DNA of 44,273 nt from Paludibacter sp. UBA5753 (GCA_002427615.1 DIFH01000030.1:1-44273), one strand, 5' to 3'. Shown: positions 9,118-17,923, counted from the first letter of the stretch. Made by a program: numbers and translations. The notes: a model not told the origin generated them from the sequence alone.

Positions 9118-10080
9118 TTATATCATATAGTATTTTAAATACAAATACTTTTTTATGGAAATGTATTTTCTCAATGAAGAGATATCTGAATCTTTCAAAA
9201 AGGTTTTGAACACTTCTCTTTGTTCTTTATCAAATGTTTTAAGTATACAATAAATCTTCTCTAACTGGTATTTATTATACTCATCGATGACAGTAATAAA
9301 ACGGGAATCAACAAGTTCATCTAAAAATTGTTTCTTTAATTTTTCACACCTTAATGCAAGCAATAACCAATATTTTAGATGCACGGGTGTAAGTTTTGTT
9401 TTTGTTATAGATGAAGAATTATCCCGATAATAATATGGTGATAAATCGATATGCTTTACTCTTTGTGCTTTTGCAAAAACTCTAAAAGAATAGTCAACAT
9501 CTTCATACATTACTCTCTCTGCAAAGAATAAGTTATTTTCAAGCAGGAATGACCTTCTGTAAATCTTACGCCAGGCTTCTACTCCTTTCTGCCACCATAA
9601 TTCGTGAGAATCAAAATAAAATTCTATACCGGAACATGTGGATAATTCATAATTAACCCTGTAAGGAACTAATTTCTTATCTATATCACTGAACTCCTTA
9701 TAATCAAAATGAAGAATTTCGAGATTTTCTTTTTCTAATTCCGTATAAAATAATTTAAGCACATCGGGCTCAATAAAATCATCCGAATCAACAAACCAAA
9801 TGTATTTTCCATCGGCATTTTGCAAACCGACATTTCTGGCTGAACCCAGTTTCATGTTCTCGGATAAAGAAATCAGTTTTAAATTCTGATATTCTGATTG
9901 TAACGATTGAACAATATCTTTGCTATTATCGGGAGAGCAATCATCGACAACAATTACCTCATAATCAGAAGATGGAATATCCTGATGATATAAACTTCTT
10001 ATGCATTGTTCCACATAACCGGCTACATTATAGACCGGAACAATAACAGAAAACTTGTATTTATCACTCACACTCATCAT
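9118..10080 (-). CDS. Family 2 glycosyltransferase
   Basis: GT-A transferase: FSVIVPVYNVAGYVEQCIRS, then EVIVVDDCSPDNS and the metal-binding WFVDSDDF. I place the start at 10080 (MMSVSDKYKF...), where the ATG shares one base with the upstream stop codon (TGATG) and an AGGA lies about 10-14 bases before it. The frame is open five codons further upstream. The protein (about 320 residues) has no membrane segments. It lies between a GT4 gene and the HAD-like gene. Sugar specificity cannot be read from the sequence. Confidence 0.88.
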   Translation of the reverse strand: MMSVSDKYKFSVIVPVYNVAGYVEQCIRSLYHQDIPSSDYEVIVVDDCSPDNSKDIVQSLQSEYQNLKLISLSENMKLGSARNVGLQNADGKYIWFVDSDDFIEPDVLKLFYTELEKENLEILHFDYKEFSDIDKKLVPYRVNYELSTCSGIEFYFDSHELWWQKGVEAWRKIYRRSFLLENNLFFAERVMYEDVDYSFRVFAKAQRVKHIDLSPYYYRDNSSSITKTKLTPVHLKYWLLLALRCEKLKKQFLDELVDSRFITVIDEYNKYQLEKIYCILKTFDKEQREVFKTFLKDSDISSLRKYISIKKYLYLKYYMI

Positions 10081-11267
10081 CAATCTTTTAAACAATCCTC
10101 ATACACCTGCAAAATCTTATTCCGAAATGCCTTAGTGCCATATTTTGTTACAATTTTTTCCGATATTTCAGATGCGTTATATAAATGTCTTTTTTCAAAC
10201 ATTTCTTTTATTGCATCCGCCAAGCTCTGAGGATTTCGTATTGGAACAATAATTCCATTTGATTCATCCACAAACTCACGAATACCGCCACTATCTGTAC
10301 ATACTACAGGCAACCCGTTTGCAATCGCCTCCGCAACGCCGACTCCAAAGGTCTCTGAAAGACTGGAAGATACTAAAAAAGAATAGTTCTGATAGGATTC
10401 CAGTAAATCCTGACGATTCTTCCGTCCTTTGAGATGAACCATATCCGACAAATTTCTTTTTGCAATATCTTTTTGCAAATTATACTTACTATCAACTTCA
10501 ACCCGGTAATTCTTATCAGGTTCTATTCCAATAATATCAAGAGAAATTTCAACATGCTCTCTTTTTAATATTTTGATTGCATCAAGTAAAACGTCGATAT
10601 CTTTATCTGCCAAATGACTCGCAACAAAGACAATTTTGCGATTACCTTCCTGCGACCTAAAAATTTGGGGAAGAAACGTATCAACAATCAGGTTACCTAT
10701 AATTTCAGCCTTCTTAAACTGAATTCCATTTGTTAATAAATTTCGATATTGGTAATTACTGCCACAAAGTACGATATTAACTTGCTTAAAGACCTGCTCT
10801 TTCAATCGCTGAAAAGCATTTACCTGATGACGGACATATAAAAGATGTTCGCTCATAACAACAGGAACTTGATTATTTTTTGCCCATTCACAAATAAAAA
10901 CAGCGGTATCACTTAACTGTTGGATATGAATTATATCCGGCTTTACTTCTCCATATATAATAGAAATACATTCATCAAATTTATGCATTAAATACTTCCA
11001 TTGTTTTCTATCCAGAAAGGGTGTCAATTGATTTATAAAAGCATAATTAACTCTAAAAATATCAGCAGAATCAACAGTAAAATACTCAAGCTTGTTTGTT
11101 ATAAATCTTCTTATTGCTTCTTTCTTACCAAATACGTCACGATAGCCCAGCAACACCTTAAATTCATATAAGTCTGAAACAGCTTCCATCTGTTCGTCAA
11201 AGAAATTTGCCGGCCAGCCATCAGGAACTAAAAGTATTTTTTTCTTTGTATTCATTTTTTTAGCCAT
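10080..11267 (-). CDS. GT4-family (GT-B fold) glycosyltransferase
   Basis: Up to 395 residues. The C-terminal domain has the EX7E motif E305...E313 in SETFGVGVAEAIANGLPVV and the GNLIVDTFLP and ASHLADKDIDVLL elements of Glycos_transf_1 enzymes. The start is ambiguous: ATG at 11267 (MAKKMNTKK) or ATG at 11255, which overlaps the upstream stop in an ATGA arrangement and may be the coupled start. Function is addition of a sugar during polysaccharide assembly on the cytoplasmic side. Substrate unknown. Confidence 0.88.
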   Translation of the reverse strand: MAKKMNTKKKILLVPDGWPANFFDEQMEAVSDLYEFKVLLGYRDVFGKKEAIRRFITNKLEYFTVDSADIFRVNYAFINQLTPFLDRKQWKYLMHKFDECISIIYGEVKPDIIHIQQLSDTAVFICEWAKNNQVPVVMSEHLLYVRHQVNAFQRLKEQVFKQVNIVLCGSNYQYRNLLTNGIQFKKAEIIGNLIVDTFLPQIFRSQEGNRKIVFVASHLADKDIDVLLDAIKILKREHVEISLDIIGIEPDKNYRVEVDSKYNLQKDIAKRNLSDMVHLKGRKNRQDLLESYQNYSFLVSSSLSETFGVGVAEAIANGLPVVCTDSGGIREFVDESNGIIVPIRNPQSLADAIKEMFEKRHLYNASEISEKIVTKYGTKAFRNKILQVYEDCLKD

Positions 11268-12127
11268 CTAATTGGAGACAATAAAAATCTTCCTAAACGA
11301 TATCTTTTGGATTTACTAATTGATTGTAGCTGCTTTTGTAAATCATCCTGTAAATCAACAGCTGATTGAATATATTCCATAACTAAGTCATATTCCAGAT
11401 TCTTTATTTTATCATCTGAAAGGTCAAGCCCTATAGCAATTGGAAAATAGTTTTTCCATTTTTTATAAAAGATGAAAGCATTATCATACCAGACTTTATT
11501 AAAAGTCCCATCAGAAAAATGTTCTATTAAGATATCTGGTATAACTTTCGTTTGCATTTTTAGAGCATGAATTTGCATACACATATCAAAATCATAAAAA
11601 TGGAACCCCTTAAAGTTTTCTTCATCAAATTTTAAACTTGTATGTTCAAAAAGGTTCTGCTTTATACAAAACCACATACCATCTAAAGCAACAACATTTA
11701 CTGATTTACTTTGTAGATTATTGAATATCTCTGTTTTGTGTTTTTTATTTTCATCATATCTTTGAATATAATTAAAGGAGTAAAATTTATTCCTTTCAGC
11801 GAGTTTCCATGATAATAACGAAACGGGATATTTACACAGATAGTGACATCCTCCAACCCCAATCACGCCCACCTTTTCATCCTGAAAATTCTCAATCACC
11901 TTTTTTCCCCAATCTTGTGTATGATATAAAATATCGTCGTGCATAAAACACAAATATGGGAATCGTGCCCTACGAATTCCTTCGTTATAAGCCGAAAAAA
12001 TGGAATACTGATTTTTTGAATTATCAATTATGATTAATTCATATTCCAGACCAATAGTCTCCGCAATATTGTCTTTCAACGATTGCGGAATATCAGGTTG
12101 TCGGGAACAGATAATAAGTGAAATCAT
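11252..12127 (-). CDS. Glycosyltransferase-like protein (Glyco_tranf_2_5 type)
   Basis: 291 residues starting MISLIICSRQPDIPQSLKDN, with YELIIIDNSKNQYSIFSAYN and CFMHDDILY (an HDD in place of the usual DxD). These match the GT-A-like family often annotated as Glyco_tranf_2_5. A GVIGVGGCHYL segment follows, and a basic C-terminus (SKRYRLGRFLLSPIRWLKK) could contact the membrane. The 3' end overlaps the following GT4 gene. It is part of the minus-strand assembly operon. Whether it is catalytic is likely but not proven. Confidence 0.75.
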   Translation of the reverse strand: MISLIICSRQPDIPQSLKDNIAETIGLEYELIIIDNSKNQYSIFSAYNEGIRRARFPYLCFMHDDILYHTQDWGKKVIENFQDEKVGVIGVGGCHYLCKYPVSLLSWKLAERNKFYSFNYIQRYDENKKHKTEIFNNLQSKSVNVVALDGMWFCIKQNLFEHTSLKFDEENFKGFHFYDFDMCMQIHALKMQTKVIPDILIEHFSDGTFNKVWYDNAFIFYKKWKNYFPIAIGLDLSDDKIKNLEYDLVMEYIQSAVDLQDDLQKQLQSISKSKRYRLGRFLLSPIRWLKK

Positions 12128-12140
12128 GTTGAAATCAATT

Positions 12141-13103
12141 TTATTTTGAAAATAAAAACCTGAAAACTATTAAATAGACAACTTTTAATTTATTATTATC
12201 GTATTTTAAGAGATCAATCATATAATTAAATCCTCCCTTTTTATTATTGAATGATTTATTAAGTTTTGCTTCGCTTTTGCACTCAAATGCAAGTCTTTTC
12301 CTGAATAACTCAGTGATATTTTTATCCGCTTTATTCTTTCGAATATATTTCAAATATCTTTTCCTAAGTATTATATCATATTTATACTGAAACATATCTT
12401 TATCTGATGATACTGCTTTAGCAATAACACTATTATCGTGATATCTAAAATTATTATAAGGATAAGCGGTGAATGCAATATCCCCAACTAACAAAAGTTT
12501 TAACCACAACAACCAATCAGAAACATATCGTATATCCTTATCTACTCCTTTAACCTGAAAATAAGCTTGTTTTCTAAATACTACCGCACTTGCATTAGGA
12601 ATTGTATTTTTTTTCACCAAATATCGTGAAATATATTCTTTTCCTGGCGCAGTAAAATCCTGATTAAATAAAGTAGTATTAAATTCATCAGTCCAATCTT
12701 TCCAGTCCCCTGTTTCTTCTCCTTCTGCATTTATTCTTTTAGATTGACAGAAAGAAATTACTATATTGTTAGATGAATTAAATCCATCTACTAATTTCTC
12801 TAACATAAAACTTTCTGCCCAATCGTCACTTTCTGCTATCCATATCCATTCTCCTACTGCCAACTGAACGCCTTTATCCCATTGCTTAAATGTATTTCCA
12901 CTATTTTGTTCGTTTATTATTAAATGAGAAACTTTAGGATGATTTTCATATTGCTTTAATATCTCAACACTATTGTCCGTCGAACAATCATCCAGCAATA
13001 TTAATTCAAAATCCTGGTAGGTTTGATTTAAAATACTCTCAATGCGTTGCAACAAATACGGAGTATGATTGTAGTTGGGTACTATGACTGAAACTTTGGG
13101 CAT
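12141..13103 (-). CDS. Family 2 glycosyltransferase
   Basis: 320 residues with a textbook GT-A N-terminus: KVSVIVPNYNHTPYLLQRIE, then FELILLDDCSTDNSVEIL, and WIWIAESDDWAE as the DxD-type metal site. It has no membrane segments. The C-terminal third is Lys/Asn-rich with strongly AT-biased codons. It lies between the next glycosyltransferase (14 bases downstream) and a methyltransferase upstream. Confidence 0.9.
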   Translation of the reverse strand: MPKVSVIVPNYNHTPYLLQRIESILNQTYQDFELILLDDCSTDNSVEILKQYENHPKVSHLIINEQNSGNTFKQWDKGVQLAVGEWIWIAESDDWAESFMLEKLVDGFNSSNNIVISFCQSKRINAEGEETGDWKDWTDEFNTTLFNQDFTAPGKEYISRYLVKKNTIPNASAVVFRKQAYFQVKGVDKDIRYVSDWLLWLKLLLVGDIAFTAYPYNNFRYHDNSVIAKAVSSDKDMFQYKYDIILRKRYLKYIRKNKADKNITELFRKRLAFECKSEAKLNKSFNNKKGGFNYMIDLLKYDNNKLKVVYLIVFRFLFSK

Positions 13104-13148
13104 GATTTATTCACCGATTTTATAAAAAAAACAATAACAAATTTTTCT

Positions 13149-13997
13149 CTACTTATATTTATTTAAGAAACTCTTAAATAACTTGAATGGATAAATTATA
13201 AAATTGCCAATCTTCCAAGTTCTTTTATTTTTTATTTCAAGTTCTTTTGAATAAACAGCATTTTCAACATCTTGATTAGTTATTACCCCTTCTTGTTCTT
13301 TATATAAAACAATTTGATTAGGAATATTATATTTCAAATTGTCCGTAGCAATTGCAACATTATATTCAGGCAAAAACGGATGTTTTTCACCTGTTTGCTC
13401 TACAACTAATGGAGAAGTATATTGTGTGTAATTTTCATCTAAAGATATAATAGATCCTCCAAAGGTTCTTTGATTAAATAAAAACGTTTTTTTAAAGAAT
13501 GAAGATATTAATGTTTTAAATTCATCATAATACAATTCTTTTACATGAAACTCATTTTTATAATTTGGCACATCTGAATAATAGTATTTGTCGGGAGAAG
13601 AAATGATGAGAATACCATCTGATTTAAGAACACGTTTAATCTCCAGCATCATTTCATGATGCTTGTCATGATGCTCTATCGTTTCAAAGCTTACAACAAC
13701 ATCAATAGCGTTATCTTCCAATGGAATTCTTGTTGCATCTCCTTGTATATATTTTAAATTGTCCTTCTTGTATTTTTTTATTGCGTGTTCTATAGCTTCA
13801 TTACTAATATCTACTCCAATGACATTTTGGGCATAAGTAGCTAAAATGTTTGAGCCATAACCTTCACCCGATGCAATATCAAGTACTTTTTTATCTTTTA
13901 ATTCGACCTGGTTAACTACAAAATAATATCTGTTTAAGTGTTCCAGTTCAGAGAAGTTCTTTGATCCCGGTATTAGTCTTTCACCTGTTGCTTGCAT
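13149..13997 (-). CDS. SAM-dependent methyltransferase
   Basis: 282 residues. Class I methyltransferase core: motif I KVLDIASGEGYGSN, the acidic IGVDISNEAIEHA strand, VVSFETIEHHDKHHEMM and RVLKSDGILIISSPD. This is the Methyltransf_11 pattern common in O-antigen clusters. It begins two bases after a second methyltransferase gene, so both are probably made together. Terminal methylation of the non-reducing glycan end is a known chain-stop signal in ABC-exported O antigens; that role here is inferred from closeness to a Wzt with a C-terminal extension. Confidence 0.85.
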   Translation of the reverse strand: MQATGERLIPGSKNFSELEHLNRYYFVVNQVELKDKKVLDIASGEGYGSNILATYAQNVIGVDISNEAIEHAIKKYKKDNLKYIQGDATRIPLEDNAIDVVVSFETIEHHDKHHEMMLEIKRVLKSDGILIISSPDKYYYSDVPNYKNEFHVKELYYDEFKTLISSFFKKTFLFNQRTFGGSIISLDENYTQYTSPLVVEQTGEKHPFLPEYNVAIATDNLKYNIPNQIVLYKEQEGVITNQDVENAVYSKELEIKNKRTWKIGNFIIYPFKLFKSFLNKYK

Positions 13998-13999
13998 CC

Positions 14000-14773
14000 T
14001 TATTTTATTTTTTTTCTTATATATTTTCTTATTCGTTTTAATTGAAATCGATTAGATAAAAATGTAATTGGCAAATAATTTTTATTTACAACCTTTTTTG
14101 CACTAATAGATAGCGATGATGTATCACCTAATGTATATAATGTAATTTCTGTAAAACCGGCATCAATTATTTCTACCCAAAAATTGGCACCATATTCAGT
14201 CCATACCAAATAATCATCTCCCTGCTCTTCATTCTGGCTACCATGAAAACTTTTACTCAAACCATCACGTCGTTTTGTTAATCGATTAGTGATAATTGGT
14301 ATGGTATAAAACAAAACACCATCGTTTTTCAATACTCTAAAACATTCTTTCAATGCTTGTTTGCTGTCTTTAATATGTTCAAGTGTATCAGAATGAACTA
14401 ATATATCATAAGTTTCATTTTTATATGGTAATTTTTGAATATCAATTTCAGGATATTCAGCAAAACTATAATTTTCAAATTGATTTAGAATGGAATGTAA
14501 ATTCCCTGCTTCATTTATCTCTAGTATTTTTTTTTCTCTACCTAATATAGAATAATTAATTTGTTGAAAATTGCCTTTCAATGAAAAATATTGCAATATA
14601 CTGTGAGCTAAAGTCATAGATCGAAGATTACTCAAACATTTCGTACAATACAAACCTTGTTGTTTGTTTATATAATCAACTTCTTCGGGGTTTAATTCCC
14701 ATTCGTCAATTAATCTTTGTTTGATAACTATTGATTGTTCAAATTTGTCGTTGGAACATATAGGACAGTTCAT
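14000..14773 (-). CDS. Methyltransferase with N-terminal zinc-ribbon
   Basis: 257 residues. Two CxxC pairs near the N-terminus (MNCPICSND, then CTKCLSN) look like a zinc ribbon. A Methyltransf_11-like domain follows (ILEINEAGNLHSIL, YDILVHSDTLEHI, ECFRVLKNDGVLFYTIPI). The basic C-terminus (RFQLKRIRKYIRKKIK) may contact the membrane. It lies between the Wzt-like ATPase (10 bases upstream) and another methyltransferase. Substrate unknown; a sugar or glycan end is the simplest reading from context. Confidence 0.75.
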   Translation of the reverse strand: MNCPICSNDKFEQSIVIKQRLIDEWELNPEEVDYINKQQGLYCTKCLSNLRSMTLAHSILQYFSLKGNFQQINYSILGREKKILEINEAGNLHSILNQFENYSFAEYPEIDIQKLPYKNETYDILVHSDTLEHIKDSKQALKECFRVLKNDGVLFYTIPIITNRLTKRRDGLSKSFHGSQNEEQGDDYLVWTEYGANFWVEIIDAGFTEITLYTLGDTSSLSISAKKVVNKNYLPITFLSNRFQLKRIRKYIRKKIK

Positions 14774-14783
14774 AATGGCTTCT

Positions 14784-16088
14784 TTATTGATTTATTATTA
14801 TTCTTTCATCCCATAATAATTTAGGTCTGATTAGACCTGGAATATATTCATTTACATTTTCAGGTCTTGATAAACTCTTCTTAGTATCAACAATCTGTAT
14901 TCGCAATAGATTGTCTGTAGTTAAGAGAACATTGAACGGATTATATCTCATAAATGCAAAACTAACTAAATAATCACCACTTTGTAATAAGTTGGAAGGT
15001 ATCCAAACCACTGTCTTGTACACTCCTTTTTCAATAATGGAGTCATTTTGGTATACATTGTTATCATGAGATGAAAGAAGATGTAAATCCGAAGTTGTAT
15101 AAACATTTATACCATGTGTAAAGTATGATGTGTTTTTTAAAACCTCGTACTCAATATAAATACCTATTTTTTCTGAGGTTAATGAATATAGAACCGGTTT
15201 TTTTTGAGAATCAACAGAGCATACTCTTTTAATCTTTATTATATTATTTCCTGGTGCGCATTCTATATCATTCCATGTCCTAGACAACTCAATATTATTA
15301 ACAGAAGACAAATATAAATCAATAATTTCTTTTACATTTCCTCTATTACTTATCAACCCATTTGAAAGTATAATTGCATTATTACAAAGGTCTCCTACAC
15401 TCCCCATATTATGGCTCACAAACAACACCGTTCTCCCTTCGCCTTTCGATACATCCTGCATTTTACCAATGGCTTTTTTCTGGAATTCGGCATCGCCTAC
15501 GGCCAGGACTTCGTCTACTACCAGGATTTCGGGGTCGAGGTGGGCGGCAATGGCAAAACCAAGGCGCACGGTCATACCGCTGGAGTAACGTTTTACGGGC
15601 GTATCAATATAACGTTCCACACCGGAAAAATCCACAATTTCATCCAGTTTGCGGGTAATCTCTGCTTTGGTCATTCCCATAATGGCGCCGTTTAAGTAGA
15701 TATTTTCCCGTCCCGTCATTTCGGGGTGAAAACCCGTGCCTACTTCCAGCAAAGAGGCAATACGCCCGCGTGCTTTTATGGTTCCGGTGGTGGGCGCGGT
15801 TACCTTAGAAAGTATCTTTAGCAAGGTAGATTTTCCGGCGCCGTTTTTACCGATAATGCCCAGCACATCGCCCTGTTCTACTTTAAAGTTAATGTCCTTC
15901 AACGCCCATACATAATCACTTACGCCTTTATGAGCGCGGTCGTTCACTTCTCCTATTTTCAGGTATGGGTCTTCCTTGCCCTGCACGTTCATCTTCCACC
16001 ATCGGTTGAGGTCGTGGCTGAGGGTTTGGGTGGAGACAAGACCCAGACGGTATTGTTTTGAAATATTATTAAATTCTATCGCTGTCAT
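14784..16088 (-). CDS. wzt: Polysaccharide ABC exporter ATPase with C-terminal sugar-binding extension (Wzt-like)
   Basis: 434 residues. The N-terminal ATPase has Walker A GKNGAGKST, signature YSSGM, Walker B ILVVDEVLAVGD and H-loop VSHN. About residue 240 onward is a beta-rich domain (WNDIECAPGNNIIKIKRVCS...) of the Wzt C-terminal type, which in known O9a/O8 systems binds the modified end of the glycan. Function: powers export of undecaprenyl-linked polysaccharide with the permease at 16612. The ATPase half (about 15370-16088) is visibly GC-richer than the C-terminal half and the downstream glycosyltransferases, as if the specificity half was exchanged. The wzm-wzt pair is split by a GxxExxY cassette. 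Confidence 0.92.
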   Translation of the reverse strand: MTAIEFNNISKQYRLGLVSTQTLSHDLNRWWKMNVQGKEDPYLKIGEVNDRAHKGVSDYVWALKDINFKVEQGDVLGIIGKNGAGKSTLLKILSKVTAPTTGTIKARGRIASLLEVGTGFHPEMTGRENIYLNGAIMGMTKAEITRKLDEIVDFSGVERYIDTPVKRYSSGMTVRLGFAIAAHLDPEILVVDEVLAVGDAEFQKKAIGKMQDVSKGEGRTVLFVSHNMGSVGDLCNNAIILSNGLISNRGNVKEIIDLYLSSVNNIELSRTWNDIECAPGNNIIKIKRVCSVDSQKKPVLYSLTSEKIGIYIEYEVLKNTSYFTHGINVYTTSDLHLLSSHDNNVYQNDSIIEKGVYKTVVWIPSNLLQSGDYLVSFAFMRYNPFNVLLTTDNLLRIQIVDTKKSLSRPENVNEYIPGLIRPKLLWDERIIINQ

Positions 16089-16100
16089 ATTTTACACTAA

Positions 16101-16172
16101 TTTCACGAATTAAATACGAATTACACGAATTGATACGAATTTCACGAATTAAAACGAATCACACGAATTAAG
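16101..16172 (+). repeat. Left iteron array bracketing the GxxExxY gene
   Basis: About 3.5 tandem units of 19-20 bp, each built from CACGAATT followed by ACGAATT, read on the plus strand. The array begins 12 bases from the wzt start codon. It is the mirror partner of the array at 16543-16611, whose units read the same way on the minus strand, so the two form imperfect inverted repeats of about 65-70 bp around the gene. Confidence 0.85.
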
Positions 16173-16538
16173 AATGCGTTTATAAACAAGACTTTTTTGT
16201 CCAAAGTTGACAATTAAACCTAATTGAAATTTTGTTGATTTTAAGTAATTCTTTGTTTGATCGATATTGTCGCTATGTATGAATGATGCAGCTTTTAGCT
16301 CCACAATTATTTTATCATAACAAACGAAGTCTGCTTTAAATGTTTTTTTAAGTTGTTCACCATCAAATTGAATTTTCAGATACTTCTCACGTTCAAAGGG
16401 TATTGCATCTTTCATGAATTGCTTCTCCAATGCTTCCTGATATACCGACTCGAGAAATCCTGCGCCCAGTTCGGAATGCACCTTCATACAAGCTCCTATT
16501 ATTTTATAACTCTCATCCTTATATAGTATATCTGCCAT
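16149..16538 (-). CDS. GxxExxY-family protein (PD-(D/E)XK nuclease-like)
   Basis: With the ATG at 16538 the protein is 129 residues (MADILYKDESYKIIGACMKV...). A longer frame to a TTG at 16565 reads into the repeat array and is less likely. It carries the family motif GFLESVY and the nuclease-like pattern F-K-A-D-F-V then V-E-L-K-A, i.e. D and ExK of a PD-(D/E)XK core. The function of the family is not established. The last residues (NSCDSF) are encoded by the left iteron array. It interrupts the wzm-wzt pair, is bracketed by inverted iterons, and has no link to polysaccharide chemistry, so it is most likely an inserted cassette. Confidence 0.88.
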   Translation of the reverse strand: MADILYKDESYKIIGACMKVHSELGAGFLESVYQEALEKQFMKDAIPFEREKYLKIQFDGEQLKKTFKADFVCYDKIIVELKAASFIHSDNIDQTKNYLKSTKFQLGLIVNFGQKSLVYKRILNSCDSF

Positions 16539-16542
16539 CTCT

Positions 16543-16611
16543 CTTATTCGTGTAATTCGTATCAATTCGTGTAATTCGTATTTATTTAATTCGTGTAATT
16601 CGTGTTTTTAT
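16543..16611 (-). repeat. Right iteron array bracketing the GxxExxY gene
   Basis: Tandem CACGAATT / ACGAATT units on the minus strand, ending immediately next to the wzm stop codon (16612-16614). Together with 16101-16172 it delimits a cassette of about 511 bp that exactly fills the gap between wzm and wzt. I see no clear target-site duplication. Confidence 0.85.
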
Positions 16612-17448
16612 TTAAACTGTGTCCATAAACGACCGCTGTACTTTATTAAACACCACGATTCCAATCACCAGCAATACAACCATAAATCCGAAGCTATATG
16701 CCAACATGCCCCAACTGAACGTACCTACGCCCATGGTTCCGTATCTGAATGTTTCCACAATGGAAGTTACAGGATTGATGGCCATGATCCATTGTTTTTC
16801 GGGCGACATGGTGCTTAAGGGATAGATAATAGGCGTAGCATACATCCAGAGTTGCACTATAAAGGAAAACAAGATGGTCAGGTCGCGGTATTTGGTAGTC
16901 ATAGACGAAATGATGATACCAAAACCCAACGACAGTCCCGCCAACATGATTACAAGCAGGGGAAGCAACAATACATAAACATTGGGAGCAACCTGTACTC
17001 CTATGATTAAATAATAAATATACACGACAATAAATAACAATAACTGAATGCCCATGCGCATCAGATTGGATGCTATAACAGACATCGGCACAATCAAACG
17101 AGGGAAATACACTTTTCCGAAAATTCCCTGATTAACGGTAAAAGTGTTGGAAGTTTTATTCAGGCAATCGGCAAAATATTGCCAACAGACTATGCCTGCC
17201 AAGTAAAACATGGGTTGAGGCAAACCATCGGTGGGTATCTTGGCAATGCCGCCGAAAACGACCATGTACATGATAGTCGTCAGCGCCGGTTGTATAAAAA
17301 ACCAGGTAGGACCGAGTATCGTTTGCTTGTATTGCGTGATGATGTCGCGCTTTACAAACATTGAAAATAAATCGCGGTACTGCCAGATTTCTTTCAGATC
17401 GACTTCGAAAAGTTTATTTTTAGGCTTTATGACTGTAGTATATTCCAT
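16612..17448 (-). CDS. wzm: Polysaccharide ABC-2 exporter permease (Wzm-like)
   Basis: About 278 residues from the ATG at 17448 (MEYTTVIKPK...); the frame is open to a TTG at 17469 but the ATG is preferred. The N-terminal cytoplasmic part has YRDLFSMFVKRDIITQYKQT and LGPTWFFIQP, typical of ABC-2 polysaccharide exporters. About six membrane segments follow, with YATPIIYPLS before the last ones. It forms the channel with the Wzt-like ATPase and exports undecaprenyl-linked glycan. It is the first gene of the polysaccharide operon. Upstream lie about 1 kb of repeats and no obvious TAnnTTTG box close to the start. Confidence 0.92.
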   Translation of the reverse strand: MEYTTVIKPKNKLFEVDLKEIWQYRDLFSMFVKRDIITQYKQTILGPTWFFIQPALTTIMYMVVFGGIAKIPTDGLPQPMFYLAGIVCWQYFADCLNKTSNTFTVNQGIFGKVYFPRLIVPMSVIASNLMRMGIQLLLFIVVYIYYLIIGVQVAPNVYVLLLPLLVIMLAGLSLGFGIIISSMTTKYRDLTILFSFIVQLWMYATPIIYPLSTMSPEKQWIMAINPVTSIVETFRYGTMGVGTFSWGMLAYSFGFMVVLLVIGIVVFNKVQRSFMDTV

Positions 17449-17566
17449 AAATAAAACACAGATTTTCAATAAAAATTACGTAAATGAACCCAAATAAACA
17501 GGACTCATAAATATCAAGTTCTTATAAAATACTCTTTAATTGTACTTTGACAGATTCTATTTTTTT

Positions 17567-17690
17567 GGGACAGGATTTACCGGATAAACCTGTAAATTAT
17601 ATTCCAAATGAAAAAAATGCTGAATGTATGTTGTTTCGATCATCTGTTCTCTAAAATGAAACATATAAATCCTGTTCATCTTGTCTTGTG
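17567..17690. repeat. Inverted ACAGGAT-type iterons with no gene between them
   Basis: GGACAGGATTTACCGGATAA at 17568-17587 on the plus strand faces a related ACAGGATTTATATG / GACAAGATG unit on the minus strand at about 17667-17685. Roughly 75 bases without a coding frame lie between. The arrangement resembles the iteron-bracketed cassettes at 16101-16611 and 34955-35410, but empty. Weak evidence. Confidence 0.35.
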
Positions 17691-17704
17691 ATGTATTATT
17701 ATTT

Positions 17705-17923
17705 GTAACTTCTCAGCGCCTTTTATTCTTATAACCTTTTGATTTTCAGTTCGACAAAGTCGAACTGAAAATCAAAAGGGGGAATTGTTTCATTATCCCC
17801 CAGTTGCGCTTCGCTTACTGGGGGTTATTCATATTTAGCCCCGTCGGGGCAAAGAATTTAAATACATAACGATCAACTAAATGGCTAATTATTATCAAAT
17901 TTATTAGGGCGCTGAGTAGTTAC
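17705..17923 (+). mobile_element. MITE copy A (219 bp)
   Basis: Begins GTAACTTCTCAGCGCC and ends GGGCGCTGAGTAGTTAC, imperfect terminal inverted repeats. Inside are three hairpins: a 20-bp-arm palindrome CTTTTGATTTTCAGTTCGAC with loop AAA (17735-17779), a CCCCCAGT...ACTGGGGG stem, and AGCCCC-GTC-GGGGC. No ORF. The flanks (TATTATTT and GTTTTCTT) do not match, so no target duplication survives. It lies between the pyrophosphatase 3' side and the wzm promoter side. Confidence 0.92.

Noticed and set aside
15374..15695. Two overlapping plus-strand frames of 94 codons opposite wzt
   Set aside because: They are antisense to the Walker B/signature part of the ATPase and open only because that half is GC-richer.
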